A stretch of DNA of 64,000 nt from Flavobacterium plurextorum (lineage in GTDB: Bacteria; Bacteroidota; Bacteroidia; Flavobacteriales; Flavobacteriaceae). Each line of letters opens with the position of its first letter. Positions within the stretch are counted from its first letter, which is position 1. A model generated the notes under the pieces. It worked only from the letters and a program-made list of their open reading frames with translations. It searched no databases and had not been told where the DNA came from. The stretch covers positions 80,115 through 144,114 of the forward strand of contig NZ_MUHD01000029.1 in NCBI RefSeq assembly GCF_002217395.1, in the 5' to 3' direction. Made by a program: the position numbers and the translations under genes. This document shows, piece by piece, positions 52,732-61,595 of this stretch.

Positions 52732-54081
52732 ATGAAAAATATAATTCTAAACTCATTTTTTGCGTCAGTATTGCTATTTGTTTTCAGCTGCAACACCGAA
52801 GTTGAAACTCCAAAACTAGTTTGTACACAACCAGATTTTACCGTTAATAAAACAGTCGAAAAGGTGTATGAGCTTTCAAGCAGTACTGCAAAGCAATATT
52901 TATATGATGATATTATTGAAGCATATGTAGTATCGAGCGACGAAGGAGGAAATTTTTTTAAAACTATTTCACTGCAAACAAAAGCAGCGGTTAATAGTCC
53001 CGCAGTAGGGTTTAGTGTTTCAGTGGATGTTTCAAATACTTATATTGATTATCGCTTAGGGAACAAAGTTTATGTAAAACTCAAAAATCAATTCACAGAT
53101 CTTTATTATGGAGGTTTAAGAATAGGAAGTTTATATGTTAGCAATTCAGGTGATCCTGCAATTGGCAGAATTTCCCAAAATGATTTTAAGAATGTATTAA
53201 ATGCTTCGTGTACTATAATTGATGAAAACCAATTAGTAGAGTCGCTTTCAATAGAAGAAGCACTCGTAGATAGTAAATTAAATACATTAATAGAGTTCAA
53301 TGATGTAGAGTTTACAGAAGCAGCTCTTGATCGCCATTATTTTGAAGAATCAAATAATGTGGGAGGATCAACAAATTGGAATCTTCGTGATAAAACGGGA
53401 AATCAAATTATTTTTAGAACAAGCAGTTATGCAAAATTCGCAGATCATTTTGTGCCAAATGGAAGTGGAAAAGTTAGAGGAATTCTAACCAAATATGGTT
53501 CAGATTATCAATTGATGGTACGATCAGAAAATGATGTTGTAATGAATGGGAAAAGAAATACTCCGTTTTTTTCAGAAGATTTTCAAACAGTTAAAAACAA
53601 TGTCAATTTTGCACTTCCCGGGTGGAGTAATATTGTAGAAAAAGCAACAAAATTATGGAAGAGTATCGTTTATGCAGGAAATGGCTATGCCGAATTTAAT
53701 ACCACAAGCACAACTGCTGCAGAAAATATTGCTTGGCTGGTTTCTCCTAAAATTAATTTAACAGGATATAAGAATGCGGTATTGTCTTTTAGAAGTGCGC
53801 AACATGATTTAAAAGTTGATTCGCCGTTAAATACATTAGAAGTTTATGTTTCAACAAATTTTGATGGTTCGAATATAACAAAAGCAAAATGGACAAAACT
53901 GGACGCAAAGATTCCTGCACTTTCAACTCCCGTGCGTCAATTTATAAGTTCTGGCGGTATCGATTTATCATCTTATTCAGGAAATATTCATATCGGTTTT
54001 AGATATGTAGGATCTGGAAAAGACAAAACGCTTAATGGTGCTTTTATGGTTGATGATGTAAAGATTTTTGGAGAAAAGTAA
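52732..54081 (+). CDS. DUF5689/choice-of-anchor J lipoprotein
   Basis: 449 aa lipoprotein (signal MKNIILNSFFASVLLFVFSCN, Cys20). The N-terminal half fits DUF5689 (YDDIIEAYVVSSDEGGNFFKTISLQT), and the C-terminal half is a jelly-roll with WLVSPKINLTGYKNAVLSFRSAQ and HIGFRYVGSGKDKTLNGAFMVDDVKIFG, typical of choice-of-anchor J domains. It probably binds ligand at the surface for the receptor encoded just upstream. Confidence 0.8.
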   Translation: MKNIILNSFFASVLLFVFSCNTEVETPKLVCTQPDFTVNKTVEKVYELSSSTAKQYLYDDIIEAYVVSSDEGGNFFKTISLQTKAAVNSPAVGFSVSVDVSNTYIDYRLGNKVYVKLKNQFTDLYYGGLRIGSLYVSNSGDPAIGRISQNDFKNVLNASCTIIDENQLVESLSIEEALVDSKLNTLIEFNDVEFTEAALDRHYFEESNNVGGSTNWNLRDKTGNQIIFRTSSYAKFADHFVPNGSGKVRGILTKYGSDYQLMVRSENDVVMNGKRNTPFFSEDFQTVKNNVNFALPGWSNIVEKATKLWKSIVYAGNGYAEFNTTSTTAAENIAWLVSPKINLTGYKNAVLSFRSAQHDLKVDSPLNTLEVYVSTNFDGSNITKAKWTKLDAKIPALSTPVRQFISSGGIDLSSYSGNIHIGFRYVGSGKDKTLNGAFMVDDVKIFGEK

Positions 54082-54202
54082 AAAAGAATTAGAAATTCAG
54101 TTTTAATCTGCTGCAGAGCATTTTGACCTTTTTTAAGCTTTTAATTGTTAATTTTTGACAGAATTTTGTATTTTGGTCATCCCAAATCAATACAAAAACA
54201 AA

Positions 54203-55066
54203 ATGAAAATCTACTTTATTGCCATCATATTGATGGTATTTCCTCTCTTAGCACATAGCCAGGACGATACTCCTGTGAAATTAAAGCAAATCAACATTGT
54301 AAAAACAAATTACCAAAACTCAAAAGACGGTGAAATTGTAAACAAGACAGTTGTATTTAAAGATGGTAAACTTCAAACAATTACCACTTCAGACGTTATT
54401 CAGCATTTTTTTTATAATAAAAATGGTTTGCTTGATATGACGGTTAAAGACAAAGTAGGCAGCGACTGGAAAGAAGTTATTAATTACACTTATAATGCCG
54501 ATAATAACATTACTAAATTTGTAAAAAAATACCAAGAAGGACCTGACTATATAACAAAAGTGGTCACTTTTATATACGAAGGAGCTCGAGTAAAAGTAAC
54601 TACGAAAAAAAGTACAAATCATCAGAATTTAGTTGATGATATTGAATATATAGTAGAAAATGGAATTATTGTAAGGCGTACTTCTCGTGATAGAAACAAG
54701 GCAATTATCGGGAAAATCGAATATGTTTACGTAAACGATAATGTATCTAAACATAAAGGATTAGTTGGAGATAAAATTTCTAAATCATTCACTTATGATG
54801 ATAAAAAATCTGTAGATCAGTTAATTGTTCAAAGCCTTTTTGGTGACAATTATAAAGTAATCGTTCCAATGATTTCTTATCATGAAGATGAATTTAGCTT
54901 TGAGTCAATTTCATACAACAACGAAATGAATTTTAGTCCGTCATCTGCTGTTTTAGTTGCTGTAAGCAGAAAATATAAATACAACAAATTAAATTTTCCA
55001 ATTTCATGTTCACAAATTGAAGAAAACGGAATTGTAAAAACAGAGAAAACCTTTATTTACGAATAA
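54203..55066 (+). CDS. Secreted protein of unknown function
   Basis: About 287 aa from ATG 54203 (the longer frame from 54155 lacks a signal). The signal peptide ends near LAHSQ. The mature part contains repeated YD-like strands (KNGLLDMTVKDKVGSDWKEVINYTYNADNNITKF), recalling RHS-type beta repeats, and ends in FIYE. Function unknown. Confidence 0.6.
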   Translation: MKIYFIAIILMVFPLLAHSQDDTPVKLKQINIVKTNYQNSKDGEIVNKTVVFKDGKLQTITTSDVIQHFFYNKNGLLDMTVKDKVGSDWKEVINYTYNADNNITKFVKKYQEGPDYITKVVTFIYEGARVKVTTKKSTNHQNLVDDIEYIVENGIIVRRTSRDRNKAIIGKIEYVYVNDNVSKHKGLVGDKISKSFTYDDKKSVDQLIVQSLFGDNYKVIVPMISYHEDEFSFESISYNNEMNFSPSSAVLVAVSRKYKYNKLNFPISCSQIEENGIVKTEKTFIYE

Positions 55067-55186
55067 ATACGTTTTAAATCATTTTAAGCCATTTGTAAAC
55101 AAGTTTTAGAAAAGAAAATCCTTTGTAAAACATGGTTTATAAATGGCTTATCTTTTTAAATACAATTTAAAAACCTAATTCTATAA

Positions 55187-55216
55187 TTGTAAGTAGCAGG
55201 CAAATCATTAAATTTG
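55187..55216 (+). promoter_or_regulatory. Promoter of hflX
   Basis: TTG at 55187-55189, a 19-nt spacer, TAAATTTG at 55209-55216; about 16 nt to the ATG at 55233. Confidence 0.65.
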
Positions 55217-55232
55217 CAACTTATTCAAAGCT

Positions 55233-56471
55233 ATGTTAGAAAAAGAAGTTATAAATTTTGAGAGAACTGCCATTGTTGGTATTGTAACTCAAAATCAAAG
55301 TGAGGAAAAACTTAACGAATATTTGGACGAGTTAGAGTTTTTAACTTTTACCGCTGGTGGTGAAGTTATAAAACGTTTTTCGCAAAAAATGGAGCGTCCA
55401 AACCCGAAGACATTTGTTGGTACGGGAAAAATTGATGAGATCAATCTTTTTGTAAAAGAAAACAATATATCGACTTTAATTTTTGATGATGAATTGTCGC
55501 CATCTCAACAAAAGAATATTTCAAGAATTATCGATTGTAAAATTCTTGACAGAACCAATTTGATTCTGGATATTTTTGCGCAGAGAGCCGAAACTTCATA
55601 CGCAAGAACTCAGGTAGAATTGGCGCAATGCCAATATTTATTACCAAGACTTTCTGGTTTATGGACACACCTTGAGCGTCAAAAAGGTGGAATTGGTATG
55701 CGTGGTCCTGGTGAAACGGAGATTGAAACAGATAGGCGTATTGTACGTGATCGTATTTCGCTTTTGAAGGATAAGATCAAAACAATCGACAAACAAATGA
55801 GTATTCAAAGAAGTAATCGCGGTGCAATGGTTCGTGTGGCTTTAGTTGGATATACAAACGTTGGAAAATCGACTTTGATGAATGCCATTGGTAAAAGTGA
55901 TGTTTTTGTCGAAAACAAATTGTTCGCAACATTAGATACTACAGTTCGAAAAGTAGTAATTAAAAATCTGCCATTTTTACTTTCGGATACCGTTGGATTT
56001 ATTCGAAAACTGCCAACACAATTGGTAGATTCTTTCAAAAGTACACTTGATGAGGTTCGTGAGGCCGATTTACTTTTGCATGTTGTAGATATTTCGCATC
56101 CAGATTTTGAAGATCATATCGAATCGGTAAATCAAACTTTACAGGAAATCAAAAGTAATGATAAGCCAACAATTATGGTTTTTAATAAAATCGACGCTTA
56201 TAGACACTTGACTATTGATGAAGATGATTTGATTACAGAAAGAACAAGAAAACATTACACACTTGAGGAATGGAAACAAACTTGGATGAGTAATGTTGGA
56301 GAAAATAATACTTTGTTTATTTCGGCAACACAAAAGCAAAATTTTGAAGAATTTAGAGAAATGGTCTACGAAGCAGTTCGTCAGATTCATATAACGAGAT
56401 TCCCGTACAATAAATTTTTGTATCCAGATTATAAGGATGCAGTTGAAAAAGAAGAAGAGGAGCAGGAATAA
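55233..56471 (+). CDS. hflX: GTPase HflX
   Basis: 412 aa. The N-terminal HflX domain contains KTFVGTGKIDEI and the RGPGETEIETDRR motif, followed by G1 GYTNVGKSTLMNAI, G3 DTVGF and G4 NKID. A ribosome-associated GTPase involved in rescue or splitting of stalled ribosomes. The C-terminus is very acidic (EKEEEEQE). Confidence 0.95.
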   Translation: MLEKEVINFERTAIVGIVTQNQSEEKLNEYLDELEFLTFTAGGEVIKRFSQKMERPNPKTFVGTGKIDEINLFVKENNISTLIFDDELSPSQQKNISRIIDCKILDRTNLILDIFAQRAETSYARTQVELAQCQYLLPRLSGLWTHLERQKGGIGMRGPGETEIETDRRIVRDRISLLKDKIKTIDKQMSIQRSNRGAMVRVALVGYTNVGKSTLMNAIGKSDVFVENKLFATLDTTVRKVVIKNLPFLLSDTVGFIRKLPTQLVDSFKSTLDEVREADLLLHVVDISHPDFEDHIESVNQTLQEIKSNDKPTIMVFNKIDAYRHLTIDEDDLITERTRKHYTLEEWKQTWMSNVGENNTLFISATQKQNFEEFREMVYEAVRQIHITRFPYNKFLYPDYKDAVEKEEEEQE

Positions 56472-56516
56472 ATTCAGTAAACGCAGAGAGCGTCAGAATT
56501 TAGTAAAACCCCAAAA

Positions 56517-56570
56517 AAACACAAAGTTCGCAAAGCTAAATCTATATATAGCTTTGCGAACTTTGTGTTT
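56517..56570. repeat. 22-bp perfect inverted repeat after hflX
   Basis: AAACACAAAGTTCGCAAAGC (from 56517, continuing to TA) is mirrored by TAGCTTTGCGAACTTTGTGT (from 56549) with a 10-nt loop. It may end hflX transcription from either strand. The TTGCGAACTTT core also appears near 13343. Confidence 0.65.
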
Positions 56571-56635
56571 ATATAAAAAACTCGATTTACAAAAAAACGT
56601 AGAGTTCTTTGTTCTAAAATACAAGCAGTTTCAAA

Positions 56636-57586
56636 TTAGAATCCAAAATTAACTCCTAAACCAAATACTTCTCTAGTTTGAAGACCTGCAAACGCATTAT
56701 CATCATAGATGGCTTGGAAGGCTAAGTTTGCTGAAAGGAATTTGTTTATTTTCATAACAATATTCAGCGAGTAATTGATGTCTACATTTTGTGGATCTTC
56801 TAAATAATTAGAGTAAAGATTTAAGGTGTTTTCAGCTGTTACGTTGGTCATGATTGCTAATTTATAATAAACAGAAGCATAAAAACCTAGTTCGTAACGC
56901 ATGCTTTTATCAGCATCAACACCAAAATATGAACCATCAACATATGGAAGACCAGTAAATCTATCGATTCCAGTTGTATAAGCGTTGTCTACAAAAGTGA
57001 ATTTTGAAGTTAGAGGCGCAAAATTTATTTTAAGATTGTCATCTTTAGTCCAGTAAACACCTGGACCTGTTGTAAGATAACCAGGAGACATAAATTTAGT
57101 TTGTTCGGTCCTTATTTGCTTTCCATTGGCATCTTTATCATAGATGTAACCAGTAGAAAATTGTGTTCTAAAATTTAGAAAGTATGAGTAATACCATTGC
57201 CCAAAAGCTTTTTTCCCGACTATAGAATTGAATTCTAAACGGTCATCTGTTTTCTTTGTGTAGTCATCATTTTTGGTTTGAAGAAGACCGTATGATGCCA
57301 AAACTTTGTTATCCCAAGTTAAATCTTCTTTTTTGTAATTGAAATCATAATTGATTCCCAAAGTTCCAGAAAAGCTGTCTTCTCCTCCAGCAATCCAATT
57401 GTTAAAGCTTGACTGATTCAGCAAAAGAGACACGGTTCCTTTTGCTTTCCAGCCTTCTTTCTCAATAGTATCATTTATTTTTTTTACCGCTTTTTCGGTA
57501 TTTTGAATTAATTCTTTTTCTGAATTTTGTGCCTGAACAAAAGTAAAGTTCGCTAAAATGAAGAGTAATAACGTCAGCTTTCTCAT
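56636..57586 (-). CDS. DUF3078-domain outer-membrane protein
   Basis: 316 aa with signal peptide (ending VQAQ). LLNQSSFNNWIAGGEDSFSGTLGINYDFNYKKEDLTWDNK is the hallmark of DUF3078, a Bacteroidota barrel family of unknown function. The last residue pattern LGVNFGF is a barrel end. It is the last gene of the minus-strand SUF-associated run. Confidence 0.85.
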   Translation of the reverse strand: MRKLTLLLFILANFTFVQAQNSEKELIQNTEKAVKKINDTIEKEGWKAKGTVSLLLNQSSFNNWIAGGEDSFSGTLGINYDFNYKKEDLTWDNKVLASYGLLQTKNDDYTKKTDDRLEFNSIVGKKAFGQWYYSYFLNFRTQFSTGYIYDKDANGKQIRTEQTKFMSPGYLTTGPGVYWTKDDNLKINFAPLTSKFTFVDNAYTTGIDRFTGLPYVDGSYFGVDADKSMRYELGFYASVYYKLAIMTNVTAENTLNLYSNYLEDPQNVDINYSLNIVMKINKFLSANLAFQAIYDDNAFAGLQTREVFGLGVNFGF

Positions 57587-57665
57587 AGTTGTTTAGTTTA
57601 AGTGTATAAACAAATATACTAAAAAACTGTTAAAAGTACAGGACTTAATCGATCGTAAAAGCAGG

Positions 57666-58175
57666 TTATTTCTTAGATTCTTTGTATAGTGGTACTGCCG
57701 AACAAGCTTCGCCATACATTATACTCCTTGCAAATGGCTGTAAATAAGTCGCGGCCAAAATATAAGCACGCATTGGAACTGGTTTTCTTGAGCAGCCTTT
57801 TACAATTACAGGTTTGCTTTTGTAGGCTGAATAATCAATTTTACTTAAGATCTCTTCGTATAAACTAGCGTCTAAATCTTCGATAGTTCCATTGACTATT
57901 TTTTGGGCATAAGGCGCCAAATGAACACTTACTAAAATCAATGCCCAAGCTGGAACAATAGCATCTGTACTACAATTTACAGCAACATATTGGTCTTGGT
58001 ATTGCGACCAATCGTGATTTTTAAGATGTTCCCTAAAGTCTTTTTCTTTCAATAAAAATCCCTCCAAAAGCCATTGTGAAATGTCAATTTGCGTACGAAT
58101 TCCTTTTGGATAATAATCCTCTAAATCAAAAACTTCTAAAGCACTATTGACAACTTTATTGATGATTTCTTCCAT
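57666..58175 (-). CDS. DUF2480-family protein
   Basis: 169 aa, no signal peptide. IRTQIDISQWLLEGFLLKEKDFREHLKNHDWSQYQDQYVAVNCSTDAIVPAWA is typical of DUF2480, which is found beside SUF genes in Bacteroidota. It has three conserved-looking Cys (NCS, GCS, ACS), compatible with a metal or cluster role, but its function is not known. Confidence 0.85.
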   Translation of the reverse strand: MEEIINKVVNSALEVFDLEDYYPKGIRTQIDISQWLLEGFLLKEKDFREHLKNHDWSQYQDQYVAVNCSTDAIVPAWALILVSVHLAPYAQKIVNGTIEDLDASLYEEILSKIDYSAYKSKPVIVKGCSRKPVPMRAYILAATYLQPFARSIMYGEACSAVPLYKESKK

Positions 58176-58194
58176 ATGAAAAATGGTTTCGAGT

Positions 58195-58245
58195 TTGAGG
58201 TTTCAAGTTTCAAGTTGCGTAACCTGAAACTTGAAACTTTAAACC
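58195..58245. repeat. Inverted repeat AGGTTTCAAGTTTCAAGTT...
   Basis: AGGTTTCAAGTTTC (about 58198-58211) pairs with GAAACTTGAAACTTTAAACCT further right (with a small bulge). It forms a hairpin in the spacer between the DUF2480 and SufT-like genes and looks like a dispersed repeat or processing site. Confidence 0.5.
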
Positions 58246-58256
58246 TGAAACAAATA

Positions 58257-58580
58257 TTAAAGCATTCCTAATTCTAATTTCGCTTCTTCGCTCATTAAAT
58301 CTTTACTCCAAGGCGGATCAAAAGTAATTTCAACTTCTACATCTTTGATGTTTTCGATTGTTTTTACTTTTTCTTCAACTTCTCTTGGTAAACTTTCTGC
58401 AACTGGGCAGTTTGGAGAAGTTAATGTCATTAGGATTTTTACTTCGTAATCTGTATTTACCATTACATCGTAAATTAATCCTAATTCATAAATATCTACA
58501 GGAATCTCAGGATCGTAAATTCCTTTTAAAACTTTTACGATCGATTCTCCTAATTCGTTTGTGTCTATTTCTTGGCTCAT
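58257..58580 (-). CDS. SufT-like (DUF59/MIP18) Fe-S assembly protein
   Basis: About 107 aa from the ATG at 58580; an ATG at 58601 is in frame, but lies within a repeat element. DUF59 features: VLKGIYDPEIPVDIYELGLIYDV, LTSPNCPVAESLP and the C-terminal FDPPWSKDLMSEEAKLELGM. It helps in assembly or transfer of iron-sulfur clusters and belongs to the SUF gene run. Confidence 0.88.
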   Translation of the reverse strand: MSQEIDTNELGESIVKVLKGIYDPEIPVDIYELGLIYDVMVNTDYEVKILMTLTSPNCPVAESLPREVEEKVKTIENIKDVEVEITFDPPWSKDLMSEEAKLELGML

Positions 58581-58597
58581 TGTTTTTGTTTTTTCAG

Positions 58598-58689
58598 CCA
58601 TATAAGTTATATAAGTTCATTTAAACATTGTGTTTGCTGTGTGTATAACAGCAGGCTTATAATTTCTTATATTACTTTTATAGTTTAAA
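58598..58689. repeat. Dispersed palindromic element, copy 2
   Basis: Left end CCATATAAGTTATATAAGTT and right end CTTATATTACTTTTATAG mirror each other imperfectly. It lies just downstream of the GxxExxY gene (on its strand) and upstream of the SufT-like gene. Same orientation as the other two copies. Confidence 0.65.
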
Positions 58690-58703
58690 TTTAATTTTGT
58701 TTT

Positions 58704-59114
58704 TTAATCTTCTAGCCAGCGATATAACTCGTTGACGTATGTTTTTTGACATTCGTGGTAAATATTTGTAACATTAAAATTTATCATTAGCCCAATTGGC
58801 GAGTTTAAAAGCTTCATATAAGACATTAGTTTTGCAACATGAATCGGTATAATTTGATCGACTGATTTTAGTTCAAGAACTAAACAATTTTCAATAAATA
58901 AATCACATCTCAAATCTGATTCTAATTTTAAACCTTTATATTCGACTGGAATTACCAATTCAGATTTAAAATTAATTCCTCGTAAGGATAATTCTTTAAT
59001 CATGCATTGATGGTAAATACTTTCTAAAAGTCCCGCTCCAATACTTTTATGAACCTCAATCGCTGCTCCATTAACTTGATAGATTAAATCCGTCAAATAT
59101 TTCTTTGTAATCAT
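58704..59114 (-). CDS. GxxExxY protein
   Basis: 136 aa. The defining motif GAGLLESIY is at residues 27-35, and the pattern LRCDLFIENCLVLELKSV gives a D...ExK arrangement like PD-(D/E)XK nucleases. The function is unknown. It is flanked on both sides by copies of the same palindromic element and interrupts an otherwise consistent SUF gene run, so it may be a later insertion. Confidence 0.88.
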   Translation of the reverse strand: MITKKYLTDLIYQVNGAAIEVHKSIGAGLLESIYHQCMIKELSLRGINFKSELVIPVEYKGLKLESDLRCDLFIENCLVLELKSVDQIIPIHVAKLMSYMKLLNSPIGLMINFNVTNIYHECQKTYVNELYRWLED

Positions 59115-59176
59115 CTGCCTTTTTTAGCAATAATAAGAAATAAAAAAGAAAGACAAAACTTACAATAATTATTTTC

Positions 59177-59292
59177 TACCATATAAGTTATATAAGTTCA
59201 TTTAATAGAATGAGTACATTTTTTATACTTATCGACGCTCTTAATTTAAGCTACAAAACTTAAATTTTCTTACATCACTTATATGGTTTAAA
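59177..59292. repeat. Dispersed palindromic element, copy 3
   Basis: Left end CCATATAAGTTATATAAGTT (59179 on) and right end CTTACATCACTTATATGG (59269 on) form an imperfect inverted repeat enclosing about 70 bp. It is between sufE and the GxxExxY gene. The left end is identical to copy 2 over 27 bp, CCATATAAGTTATATAAGTT followed by CATTTAA. Confidence 0.7.
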
Positions 59293-59296
59293 ATCT

Positions 59297-59722
59297 CTAG
59301 TTCTTGTTTTTTGCGTCAAAAGCCAAAGCGTACATTTTGATGTTTTTGATCATCGAAACCAAACCGTTGGCGCGTGTTGCAGATAAATGTTCTTTTAAAC
59401 CAATTTCATCAATAAAATCAGTGTCAGCATTTATAATGTCTTCTGCTTTTTGATTGGAGAAAGCACGAATTAAAATTGCGATTATTCCTTTTGTCAAAAT
59501 AGCATCACTATCAGCAGTAAAAACAATTTTATCATCTTTTTGTTCGCCTTGAAGCCAAACTTTAGATTGACAGCCTTTGATTAAATTCTCATCGGTTTTG
59601 TATTCTTCTTTAATTAATGGAAGACTTTTTCCTAGTTCGATGATGTATTCATAACGCTGCATCCAGTCGTCAAACATTGAAAATTCGTCTATTATTTCGT
59701 TTTGAATTTCTTTTATTGTCAT
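59297..59722 (-). CDS. sufE: SufE-family sulfur acceptor
   Basis: 141 aa. Accepts sulfur from SufS; the acceptor Cys51 is in ENLIKGCQSKVWL. The C-terminal IGLKEHLSATRANGLVSMI is typical of SufE. It is 2 bp from the lipoprotein gene upstream. Confidence 0.93.
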   Translation of the reverse strand: MTIKEIQNEIIDEFSMFDDWMQRYEYIIELGKSLPLIKEEYKTDENLIKGCQSKVWLQGEQKDDKIVFTADSDAILTKGIIAILIRAFSNQKAEDIINADTDFIDEIGLKEHLSATRANGLVSMIKNIKMYALAFDAKNKN

Positions 59723-59724
59723 AA

Positions 59725-60150
59725 TTATTCTTTAGCAAAATCGACTAGTAAATTAACCAGTTTTTCTATTTCCTTTGGCGGAAAACCATTGTCGAAACCT
59801 TTTGTTTCGTAGGTTTTTTGATTTTGAGTTATTTTTAAATTTCCAATTGCAGCGCCGTCATAAAAACGTTTTTCTGTTGGAGCTTTCAAATTCGGAATAT
59901 TTTCTAAATTTATTTTCGAAAATTCAGCTGCAATTTGTTTCCATTTTGCATCATCAATTTTTATTTCTGCAGCTTCCGCATTTCTGCCGTTAGTAACTGT
60001 TGCTGTTTTATTTTGAACAATTATCTTTTTGTAAATTCCTCTTGAAACAGCAGTATACTCTAATTGCGTTTTGGTCATATCTGCATTTTTTTGACTGGAG
60101 CAGCTTGTTCCAATAAAAAGGGTTAAGAGTAATAAAGATAATATTCTCAT
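59725..60150 (-). CDS. Lipoprotein between sufS and sufE
   Basis: 141 aa with a lipoprotein signal (MRILSLLLLTLFIGTSCSS, Cys17). No known domain; the mature part is a small alpha/beta protein. It starts 11 bp after sufS and ends 2 bp before sufE, so it is translated with the SUF genes although it should be exported. A role in iron-sulfur metabolism is not established. Confidence 0.75.
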   Translation of the reverse strand: MRILSLLLLTLFIGTSCSSQKNADMTKTQLEYTAVSRGIYKKIIVQNKTATVTNGRNAEAAEIKIDDAKWKQIAAEFSKINLENIPNLKAPTEKRFYDGAAIGNLKITQNQKTYETKGFDNGFPPKEIEKLVNLLVDFAKE

Positions 60151-60161
60151 ACAAAAGGTTT

Positions 60162-61376
60162 TTAGCTCAGCATTGTTTGGGCTTTCTTAACTGCATCCAC
60201 CATTAGATCAATTTCTTCTTTGGTATTATAAAAAGAAAAAGAAGCACGAATCGTTCCCGGAATGCAGAAGAAATTCATAATAGGTTGTGCACAGTGATGT
60301 CCAGTTCTAACCGCAATTCCTAATTTGTCGATAATAGAACCAATATCATACGGGTGAATTCCATCAATATTAAATGAAACCACAGAAGCTTTATTTTTTC
60401 CAGTTCCGTAGATTTTTAAACCTTCAATTTCAGATAAGCGCTTTGTAGCATATTCTAAAAGTTCGTGTTCATATTCCTGAATATTTTCGAAACCTATGTT
60501 ATTTAAATAATCAATAGCAGTTCCTAAAACAATTCCGCCAGCAATATTTGGAGTTCCGGCTTCAAATTTATGTGGAAGATCAGCATAAGTAGTTTTCTCG
60601 AAAGTAACTTCTTTGATCATCTCGCCGCCGCCTTGATAAGGAGGAAGTTTATTTAACCATTCTTCTTTTCCATATAAAATTCCTGTTCCAGTTGGACCAC
60701 ACATTTTATGTCCTGAAAAAGCATAAAAATCACAATCTAATTCCTGAACATCTGGTTTTAAATGTGGAACAGCCTGAGCACCGTCAATTAAAACGGCAGC
60801 GCCAACAGCATGTGCCTTATCAATAATATACTTAATTGGATTAATGATTCCCAGTGCGTTCGAAATATGATTTACAGTAACCACTTTTGTTTTTTCTGAA
60901 AGCAAAGCATCAAATTCTTCGATGATTAATTCTCCATTTTCATTCATCGGAATTACTTTCAAAACAGCTCCAGTTTTTTCACATAACATTTGCCAAGGCA
61001 CAATATTACTATGATGCTCTAGTGAAGAAACAATTACTTCGTCGCCTGATTTCAAGATTGAAGCAAAACCATTTGTAACTAAGTTAATTCCGTGCGTAGT
61101 TCCCGAAGTAAAAAGTACTTCGTGAGCGTGTTTTGCATTTATATGGTCTTTTACTTTACCACGAGAAATCTCGTAAGCATCAGTAGCTAATTGGCTTAAA
61201 GTGTGAACGCCACGGTGAATATTGGCATTAATTTCCTGATAATATTTTACTTCGGCATCAATCACGATTTGTGGTTTTTGCGAAGTAGCTCCGTTGTCGA
61301 AATATACTAAAGGTTTTCCGTTTACTTTTTGTGAAAGTATCGGAAAATCAGCTCTTATTTTTTGAATATCTAGCAT
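60162..61376 (-). CDS. sufS: Cysteine desulfurase SufS
   Basis: 404 aa PLP enzyme that removes sulfur from cysteine for Fe-S cluster assembly. The PLP lysine is Lys224 (AFSGHKMCGPTG), and the catalytic Cys362 is in RTGHHCAQP, the group II (SufS) loop. A TACTTTTG box (complement of 61402-61409) is about 26 bp upstream. First gene of the visible SUF run. Confidence 0.96.
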   Translation of the reverse strand: MLDIQKIRADFPILSQKVNGKPLVYFDNGATSQKPQIVIDAEVKYYQEINANIHRGVHTLSQLATDAYEISRGKVKDHINAKHAHEVLFTSGTTHGINLVTNGFASILKSGDEVIVSSLEHHSNIVPWQMLCEKTGAVLKVIPMNENGELIIEEFDALLSEKTKVVTVNHISNALGIINPIKYIIDKAHAVGAAVLIDGAQAVPHLKPDVQELDCDFYAFSGHKMCGPTGTGILYGKEEWLNKLPPYQGGGEMIKEVTFEKTTYADLPHKFEAGTPNIAGGIVLGTAIDYLNNIGFENIQEYEHELLEYATKRLSEIEGLKIYGTGKNKASVVSFNIDGIHPYDIGSIIDKLGIAVRTGHHCAQPIMNFFCIPGTIRASFSFYNTKEEIDLMVDAVKKAQTMLS

Positions 61377-61401
61377 GTCTTATTTAGAAAAAATCTATTT
61401 A

Positions 61402-61409
61402 CAAAAGTA
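61402..61409 (-). promoter_or_regulatory. Promoter -7 element of the SUF run
   Basis: On the minus strand TACTTTTG matches TAnnTTTG. The -33 element is less clear (TTG 24 nt further upstream). Confidence 0.5.
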
Positions 61410-61595
61410 CTAAAACAAAATTGTTTTATACGGCAATTCTATAATTTCCTTTTATAGCGCCATTGTTAGAAGGCTTAAATGCTGATTCCTTAAAAATCAA
61501 TTCAGTTTTCTGAATTATCCGAAACATATTTGTAAATTGAGTTCTAAAATCGTGAACATAAATTATTTATATTGCATAAAAATATCTAAATAGTC

